Translations under genes and position numbers: made by a program
Assembly (NCBI RefSeq): GCF_041146795.1
Contig: NC_135185.1
Span: 26,402,529-26,466,528, forward strand
Source of the DNA: Maylandia zebra
Lineage: Eukaryota; Chordata; Actinopteri; Cichliformes; Cichlidae
Direction of reading: 5' to 3'
DNA length: 64,000 bases
The notes under the pieces: generated by a model
The model's database searches: none
Seen by the model: only the letters and a program-made list of their open reading frames with translations
Told to the model about the DNA's origin: nothing
Part shown: piece by piece, positions 47,101 to 64,000 of the stretch
Numbering within the stretch: position 1 is the stretch's first letter
How the letters are laid out: each line of letters starts with the position of its first letter

Positions 47101-47757
47101 AAGTGGCAGGTGAGTGTATGGACTTGAGTTCTGATTCAAAGCTGTTAAACATCAGAGCTGCGCAGCCCGTGTTCTCTGAGTTTTGGTATTTTGTAGTGAG
47201 TCACAGCATTAAAAACAGAGACGTACTAACTGACAGTAATATACCTCAAAGTGGAACATCATGTGGCCTTTAAAGTATCCTGAATACAAATGGGAGGATT
47301 ATGTCCCAGCCCTGCCCACAAAGAACCAATTACCAGGTGAAACAGGAAACACATTAACCAGTCATGCTGTTTCACCGATGCATGCAGAATATAGTTTCAT
47401 GGCAGTTTGTGGTGTCTACACGCTATAATAAAAAAGTTTACTGTTTCCTTTTCTTTGATTTACTCAGTCAATATTGTGAATTAGCATGGTATGTGTTCAA
47501 TGCTCTCATGAGATTTACTGAACAAACACCACTCTGGATTGAGCCATTAAGAGATGTGATGTTTTGTAAAAATGTAACTTTCTGGGGAATTAAAAGGATC
47601 TTATTGTACTTTTTACCAAAATTAGCAAACAAGATAAATAGCTCCTGATTAGTAAACTTACATCAAGAAGGATTTTGCTCTAAATACTCAGACATACTTA
47701 GGGGCTGACAAACTAAATAGATGTATAGATATGTAAACATGTGCTTCTTTCATATAG
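44167..47757. other. intergenic, NK-lysin cluster to MAPRE-like fragment
   Basis: No gene found. CH-domain exons of the following MAPRE-like gene were looked for here and not seen. A dispersed repeat lies at 46258-46420. 44818-44960 and 46830-46930 (gggacaaagtgcgtccctta, acggttggcaaccctag) read like further common fish repeats. Confidence 0.55.
46258..46420 (-). repeat. dispersed teleost repeat, copy 2
   Basis: ttcaattcaattttacttatacagcacc...aggaaaaactcacttttaacaggaag. This is the reverse orientation of the repeat at 16960-17165. Confidence 0.65.
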
Positions 47758-49956
47758 GCCCCATGAGAACATCTCCGACAGCACCAAAGAATGTCCCCAC
47801 CCCACAGAGGCAGATAGCATCAATCCGCAGGAACCCTCTTGTGACACGTAATGGAGGAATCACTGCGCTCATAGAGCTCAACCAGCAGGTACCGCTGCCC
47901 TGATAACTTTTCAAGAAAACCCTGTAACGGAGGTCCTGTCCAGCTCTCACATCAAAACTGCATAATTACTCAAACCCTTCAGCATTAATGAAGTTGGTAG
48001 TGGTTTGGAAGCTTCCCAGATTTCTTTTTTCAGTGTGAGTACTGGTGCTGGATTCTGATTACTACTCTTTAAGAACCAGGCCACAGTTCTGCTGATCTGC
48101 TCTGTGACACAGAGTCATTAACAGACCCAGGAGTACTTTTGGTTGGAAATCTCTTAAGTCACTCTGCAGTTTCCCTCTCATAGCTACACACGTCAATAGT
48201 TTCAACTTTGGACATAGAAAGTTTGTGCTGCCACCTTTTTGGCAGCACAAAAAGGTGGCAGTGGAACCAGTCTTGGAGCTGGTTCCTTGTTTCTGTACCA
48301 GGACTGTGTCGGTGGGAAAAATGTAAGAGTGTTACAACAATTTAACTTTGGAATGTTTTTCTGAGTCACACAAGTCAGGCTGAAAACATTGAAAAGGTCT
48401 GATGTGACCAGCTCAAGAAATCTTCACATCCTGTTAGTTGACTGTGGACATTAGTACACAAAATTTATATGTAGCTTTTTTCCTTAAAACGCTGCAGCTT
48501 TGTGAGCATGTTATGATATCATTTCTTCTCTTTTGTGTCTTCTGTTTCTTTGTTTTTATTGTTGAACAACATTGTTGTTTCAGCTGCCTCCCTCATCGTT
48601 TTTTTTCCACGGTTGTTTCTGGTCATAGTTGCTCGATTTGAAGGTGACCGTAGACGAGCTGGAGAAGGAGAGGGACTTCTACTTTGGGAAGCTGAGAGAC
48701 ATTGAACTCATCTGCCAGGAGAACGAAAACAACCCAGTTTTGAGCAAAAGTAAAGTCATGGACATCCTGTATGCTACAGAGGTAAATACAGGCCAAAGTG
48801 TTTACTTACATTCAGCAATTACAGCACAGACCAGTAATTTGGGTGTGTGTGTGTGTGGGGGGGGGGTGGACTGGTCTCAGGCTTTCATAAAATATCTTGA
48901 GATATTACAAGAAATCAGACGATATGTTTATTGGTTGTTAGAACATTTATTTCCCACAGTATTCAGATTAATTCCTTATCCCCTGACTTTACCAAAGGCA
49001 TCACATATTTATGTCATCTGCAGGTTGGTGAACATTTGAATAGCCAAATGTTCACCTGCCTGCGTTCAGAGTTACATGCTCCACACTCCTTGCAGTCATG
49101 CACATGTTTTCAGGTAATGAGCCAATTATAATTCCTTGAATTCCTGATTGTGGAATTTTAAACATTTTAGGCTGATCGTAGCCATGAGCAAAGTCCAGTT
49201 TGTTTACCTTGTTTGATCACTGTGACACGGTTCTTTTGGATTCAGGCATGTGGTACGATGCTAACAGTGGCTGAGCATAGACCTTTGACACATCTGAAAC
49301 TACAGCTGCTTCTATGACATAATAATAGTAAGACACAAGAGCAAAAGAGAGGACAGCTTGTCACTGCTTCCAAAAATGGCTCTAATTAAACCACAAGATG
49401 CATAAAATCACAGACCTTCTGTGTTCTCCGTGAGTGCTTTTCAAGCACTCCCCAAAGTTAGCAAGTGTGAGGCAGGAGGGGTGAGGTGCTGGGACAAACT
49501 CAAGAGTACTCTGGTACTCTTTGTTAGGTGCATTATGAGTGGAGACCAGCGAGGGAGTGGAGGTGGGTGATGGTTGTCCTTTCCATGGTACAAGACCCAT
49601 GTCAGAAAGAGTCAAGAATGAATTATACATTTATTTAAAGTGTGTTTGTAATATTACGAGGAAAATCCCATATTCCAGCTGTTACTGAGAACCTGCTGTA
49701 CGTATCTCATGATTATTCTTCGATATGGCTGCGTTTTACTCCTTTCTGTAATCCATCACAGCATTTTGCAGCCTTTACCTAAATCTGGTTAGATTACCAC
49801 AAAATTAGAAATCAGCCTGTCAGTAAAGCAATAAACCACCTCAGTGAGGTACAGAGACATCTGAGTGAACACTGATCTTATCTTTTCCAGGAGGGATTTG
49901 CACCACCAGAAGATGATGAAATTGATGAAGGAGCACGAGGAGTACAGGAGGGGTGA
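47758..49956 (+). pseudogene. EB-family (MAPRE3-like) microtubule plus-end protein, 3' exons only
   Basis: Exons 47758-47888, 48629-48781 and 49891-49956 (TGA at 49954). They encode the Ser/Pro-rich linker (MRTSPTAPKNVPTPQRQ, RRNPLVTRNGG), the EB-homology coiled coil (LEKERDFYFGKLRDIELICQ, MDILYATE) and the tail EGFAPPEDDEIDE. EGFAPPEDDEI favours EB3 over EB1 or EB2. EB proteins track growing microtubule ends through an N-terminal CH domain and recruit CAP-Gly partners through a C-terminal EEY. The CH-domain exons are not in the 3.5 kb upstream, and the frame ends DEGARGVQEG, with GAGGAGTAC (EEY) present one frame off. Both points suggest a fragment or decaying copy. If the 5' exons lie beyond the NK-lysin cluster it could still be a real gene. 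Confidence 0.7.
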
Positions 49957-50024
49957 AATAAAGCTATGAGTTTCAAGAAAAGTAACAGACCTCATCACTG
50001 TGTGCTGTCTGCTGCCGTGTTTTT

Positions 50025-50345
50025 ACAGAGATATAGACTTTATTTAATCCCACACTGGAGAAATTTCCTTGTTACAGCAGCACAAGGGACAGGAAGAAAA
50101 GGTAAATAAGATACATAATAGAAAAAAACAAAAATAGAAAAAAAAATAGCAAAAATACTGTACTATGCACACATGGTTACTATATACAGTAAAATACACC
50201 TAGATTTTACTTTTTTATATGTGCATAAAGCGCAATAACAATGTACATGCATTTTTAAACAGTACTTCTCCTGTCTGGGTGTGGTACAGCCTGACTGCTG
50301 TCGGGATGAAGGACCTGTGCAGGATCAGTCACACCGTGGCTGTTA
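50025..50345 (-). repeat. LINE 3' region fragment, reverse orientation
   Basis: Text such as tttatttaatcccacactggagaaatttccttgttacagcagca and ctgactgctgtcgggatgaaggacctg is a common 3' part of fish non-LTR elements read on the opposite strand. No usable coding frame. Confidence 0.55.
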
Positions 50346-50889
50346 AGTATACTACTCAGAGACCACATAGTTTCTTGTATTTCCTGTTTTTTATTCATTA
50401 GGAGCAGCGTTTTCTATTTACATCATTTTTGCTTATGCAAATCAGCAGCATACTGATCACATCACACACACAACAGTCAGGCCCAGCACATGTTTGCTAA
50501 ATAGGGATGGGTATCGTTTAGGTTTTATCCAATACCAGTACCAAACCGGTACTTTTGAAACGGTGCCGGTGCTTAAACGGCATGTAAACTACTTTCCTTT
50601 TACATTTTTAGTGCAATAATTTTTAGAAAATTCATCAAAACATACAATTTTCAAATGTAGACTCCTCATCTTAAGAGTAACATAACTGTCCTCTGCGTAA
50701 GGACTTGTCATCGTTCAGCCTTCCAGAAAATGGAATTACAGAGGCTTTGGTTATGAAATGTAGTAGTTTTTTCTTCAGTTCCATTATTGTGAAAGATAAA
50801 AGTGTTATTTCAGTGTTGAGTATCTGTGCAGGTGCCAATTTTCCTGAAGCACTTGGTAATTTTGTGTGTTTATTTTCTGTGCTTTGCAG

Positions 50890-51615
50890 GCTGAGTTAAA
50901 GTCTCCTGCAGCAACCCTGAGTCTCATTGCAGATATTCTGGCTCGTATTGCAAACACAGACAGAGGATTAGCGCTCTTCTTATTTGAGAAGAATCTCGTC
51001 GCAGCCCACAGTGAGAGGTGAGATGTTGTGATTAAATTCGCAGCGTCGTTTTGTCTTTCTTGATAGTAATGAATAAATTACATTTTCCTAACTTAGCTGG
51101 AAGATTTTAGTACAGAGTTAAATTTGCATAGCAAATCCTGCTTATTCTGCACCGAGAGCAGAACATGAGGGTGCTGCTGGTTTGTGAATAGCTGTAAGTC
51201 AGATGTGTACACTGCTGAGTTGTTCCATTGCCTCAGCAAACACTTTAAACAATGACTTTATTCGTTTTATTAGTTGCTAGTTTCAGGTCTTATTAAAAAC
51301 CTCCAGTGTAGGCATTTAAAGCCACAAATTGAGATTGCTATACTTACAATCTAAAAATCTCATGCTGTGGATCTATAATAAACATCTTTGTCTTTTTTCA
51401 CCCTTGTCTGCAGAACCTTTGCTGCTCATATCATCGTACAGTTAACCCAGACGCTGCTCGACAAGGAATTGCCATCATTGTGTGAATCTGATATGCCCCA
51501 TTCATTATGTGGAGCCTTTATTTTAGTTTGTCGGCAGATGTACAACACCTGCGAGGGTCTGCAGGTTCTACGACCCTACGGCCTGCACAAAGCTTTAGCT
51601 GCTGTGTGGAAAAAG
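50890..51615 (+). CDS. unrecognised helical-repeat protein, two exons (fragment)
   Basis: Exons 50890-51017 and 51414-51615 have good AG and GT borders and join in frame (AG|A at the junction) into 110 residues with no stop. The peptide starts AELKSPAATLSLIADILARI and ends YGLHKALAAVWKK. It is rich in Leu and Ala and alternates short amphipathic helices, as ARM or HEAT repeats do, but I cannot name the family. No further exon was found left (to 49956) or right (to 53200, where a LINE and a SINE follow). Codon positions look conserved and the splice sites are intact, so this is probably a piece of a real gene cut by rearrangement, or a gene whose other exons are unrecognised. It is on the same strand as the MAPRE-like fragment. 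Confidence 0.6.
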
Positions 51616-51674
51616 GTACATGTACCTGATTTTTGTTATTTGCAGAGACTTTATTATCTGACATGGAGCTGTTA

Positions 51675-52590
51675 TAGAGTTTCAAAGATTCAGGATTCAA
51701 GATTCTAAGTGTTTATTGTCATGTGTCCAAAGAAAAAAAAGCATTTCTCTGTGCAATTATATTCTTTCTTTGCTGTCCACCCACAGATGCCGATTAATAT
51801 ATACAATAGAAATAGAACAGATAAAATACAAATATCCATCCATCCATTCGCTTCCGCTTCTCCTTTTCAGGGTCGCGGGGGGTGCTGGAGCCTATCCCAG
51901 CTGTCATAGGGCAAGAGGCAGGGTACACCCTGGACAGGTCGCCAGTCTGTCGCAGGGCTAAAATACAAATAGCACAAATAAATAAATGAATACTCTTATC
52001 ACTCTGTGCAAGCGTTTGCGGTCCATAGCAGTAGTGCTGCCGTACCATGTAGTGATGCAGCTGGTCAGTGTGCTCTCCACAATGCAGCTGTAGAACTTGC
52101 TGAGGATCTTGGCCGACATACCAAATTTCCTCAGCCTCCTCAGGAAATACAGCCACTGCTGAGCCTTCTTGACCAGCTGTGTGGTGTTCAGTGTCCAGGT
52201 GAGGTCCTCAGAGATGTAGACGCCCAGGTACCTAAAACTGCTCACCCTCTCCACTTCAAGGCCCCGGATAAATAGCGGTTGGTGAGGCCTCCTCTTGTTC
52301 CTCGTGTCCACTATCATCTCCTTTGTCTCGTCAGTGTTGAAGGTGAGGTTGTTGTCCTCACACCATGACACCAGACTGGCCACCTCTCTCCTGTTAGCCG
52401 CTTCATCCCCTCCAGTGATGCGACCGATCACTGCAGTGTCGTCCACAAACACAGGACACAGTCGTGGGTGTACAGAGTCTAGAGGATGTCTAGAGGATGG
52501 AACTGAGGACGCAACCTTGTGGAACTCCTCCGTTTGTAATAATGCTGGCTGAAGTCCTGTTGCCGATCCTGACAGATTGGGCCCTGTATT
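51675..52590 (-). mobile_element. non-LTR retrotransposon fragment (CR1/L2/Rex1-type LINE)
   Basis: The minus strand encodes RT C-terminal text (VDDTAVIGRITGGDEAANRR, SFRYLGVYISEDLTWTLNTT, LVKKAQQWLYFLRRLRKFG), continuing into the 3' region that ends at 51678 (mirror of caaagtgtttattgtcatgt). It is the same family as 36665-37470. It is interrupted by a later insertion at 51835-51958. Confidence 0.88.
51835..51958 (-). mobile_element. nested short retroelement tail with 13-bp target duplication
   Basis: (TCCA)n followed by cgcttctccttttcagggtcgcggggggtg...gtacaccctggacaggtcgccagtctgtcgcag, the widespread RTE/Rex3-type 3' end of teleosts. The direct flanks are taaaatacaaata at 51822-51834 and 51959-51971. 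It sits inside the LINE at 51675-52590 and is therefore younger than it. Confidence 0.85.
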
Positions 52591-52740
52591 ATTTTTGGAT
52601 CACAAATAATACAGGAGTGCTTCACTGTATGAAAAGTGCACTCAAGAATCTCACATCCTGCTGTTTTGCTGACTTGAAACAGTTTAAAGAAATCCATTTT
52701 ATTTCATCAAACATGTTTTTTTTTTACCTTTTTATTTGAC

Positions 52741-52960
52741 TGGGTGTTCCATAAAGGCCAAATCTAACCGCTAACCAGAAGATCGGTGGTTCGATCCCAG
52801 GCTGCTCTAGTCTGCATGCCAAATTAAGGGCAAGATACTAACCTCCTATGCATTGATCGGAGTGTGAATGTGTATGGATGTTCTAGATAGATTTCTTCAG
52901 AGACCTGAAAATCGCTGTGATTATTCACCATAGCCTGCTGAGTCTTACAGTGAAAGAACG
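52741..52960 (+). repeat. tRNA-like SINE or related dispersed repeat
   Basis: Contains a B-box-like ggtggttcgatcccaggctg followed by ctctagtctgcatgcc, gggcaagatactaacc and gtgtgaatgtgtatggatgt, the wording of a frequent fish short repeat. It is not a functional tRNA: no cloverleaf can be drawn. Confidence 0.65.
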
Positions 52961-53253
52961 ATGTCAACGTATAGCATCGTCAGTTACTTTAATTGTGTTT
53001 GGGTTTTTTTTTTAAATCAACCTCTCACACACTAACACAAACTCTTTATACAGATACAGAGCTTTACATGTATAAATAAGGCAGACAAAAATGCATAAAA
53101 CACAAGCTATCAACAGACTGTTGGTGGACACCATGTCACTTTATTTTGTTTTTATCTTGTTTCTTTTTGGTGTAGCCTCATTAACCAAAATGTTTATAAA
53201 AATTACCACTTTTATTATGAATTATTATGAAATTAATAATTCATTATTAATTA

Positions 53254-53259
53254 TTTATT
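53254..53259 (-). terminator. poly(A) signal of tonsl
   Basis: TTTATT on the + strand (AATAAA on the minus strand), 20 bp after the tonsl stop codon. This would make a very short 3'UTR. Other AT-rich text nearby could also serve. Confidence 0.4.
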
Positions 53260-53278
53260 ATGAACACACCTGCCACCC

Positions 53279-63296
<10,018 letters not shown>

Positions 63297-64000
63297 CTCG
63301 ATTCAGCTCTCAGTGCTAGCACTTTTTTCCAGCTGGTAGTAAACGACAACCCAGCGCGCCTCCCTTTAGCTTAGCTTCAACTCGAAACCGACCAAAACAA
63401 ACCTTTAGTTCATTTTCACCGGAGCACGTCTGTGACTGTGTAGCAGTGTTTAAGCTAACCTTTATGCAACCGATCGTGGTTGATATCATAGAAACATATT
63501 CAAGACTTCAGTATCCAAGTAGCTGTTTTAGCTTTGAGCTCTCAGTAAACTTTACAATACCGCGCCAGGACTGCGTCAACCAATGACTAAGCTACAATAT
63601 TAGCATGATTTAACCCTCATCGTTGCCTCTCAGGCACAAATCCAGCCCATCGTACTCTAAAGGAAGGCGTTAACAGGTGGGAAATGCAGTCCAGATCACC
63701 TTTAAGATTTTAACAGAGGACACATGACTTGACATTTTGCATAAAGTGTGAGAAAACGGGCACGCTGTCAGTCTGACAGACTAAATTCAGGGCAAAATTG
63801 AGCAAAAGTTAAAACGGCGATTATTCATTGGCTAAGGCTAGAGTGTGACGGAGCTGCAGCGCAGGGAAAAAAGAAAAAGGGCTCAAACCCAGCACTCATA
63901 GGCACAGCGTAAACACGTGGGAGTGTTTTAAGAGCTTCTGGCTACATTAAGGCACAGATGTTGCAGCCAGCACAGGAGCTTAATGCTGTGTGTGACCGGT
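63297..64000 (-). promoter_or_regulatory. tonsl upstream region
   Basis: No TATA box is evident at a sensible distance from the ATG. The 63330-63365 stretch (cagcgcgcctccc) is GC-rich and CpG-containing, and CCAAT-type motifs occur on both strands (caaccaatgac near 63577, cattggctaa near 63824). This suits a housekeeping-type promoter. No second gene was recognised up to the window end. Confidence 0.45.

Noticed and set aside
52741-52830. Possible tRNA gene (B-box-like GGTTCGATCCC)
   Set aside because: No acceptor stem or cloverleaf pairing; the surrounding text is a SINE-type repeat.

Overview
The window is nuclear DNA of a ray-finned fish, probably a percomorph and possibly a cichlid. The evidence is GT-AG split vertebrate genes, teleost-type NK-lysin genes, and dispersed repeats typical of teleosts (Tc1-like, BEL/Pao, CR1/L2-type LINE tails, tRNA-like SINE). 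The species cannot be fixed from the sequence. All exon limits were placed by eye from splice signals and reading-frame continuity.

Layout. (1) 1-23100, + strand: the last eight coding exons and 3'UTR of stac (SH3 and cysteine-rich adaptor). One of its introns carries a young BEL/Pao LTR retrotransposon (8377-14201, minus strand) with LTRs identical by eye, a CATAA target duplication and one long open frame that lacks the reverse transcriptase. (2) 25400-44700, + strand: an NK-lysin (saposin-like antimicrobial protein) cluster built from a duplicated two-gene unit. Type A is strongly cationic (A1 pseudogene at 26413, A2 intact at 40271). Type B is nearly neutral (B1 at 29493, truncated B2 at 35526, intact B3 at 42792). 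Between B1 and B2 lies a decayed copy of the last stac exon, so the cluster was shaped by duplications that reached into the neighbouring gene. Two solo LTRs with clean target duplications sit in B1 and upstream of B2. (3) 47758-51615, + strand: two gene fragments, the 3' exons of an EB-family (MAPRE3-like) gene without its CH-domain exons, and two exons of an unrecognised helical-repeat protein. (4) 51675-52960: a LINE fragment on the minus strand with a nested insertion, and a tRNA-like SINE. (5) 53279-63296, minus strand: a complete 28-exon tonsl gene (about 1,444 residues; TPR, ankyrin, acidic, UBL-like and LRR regions). (6) 63297-64000: the tonsl upstream region.

How the genes relate. 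stac (Ca-channel adaptor) and tonsl (replication-fork repair and histone reading) are unrelated housekeeping or tissue genes that flank a fast-evolving immune cluster. The notable biology is the NK-lysin cluster: two subfamilies of opposite charge character, recent copy-number change, exon loss, a probable splice-site rescue, and retroelement insertions whose empty sites are preserved in the paralogue. The RT-less BEL element with intact gag-protease-integrase is the other notable object.
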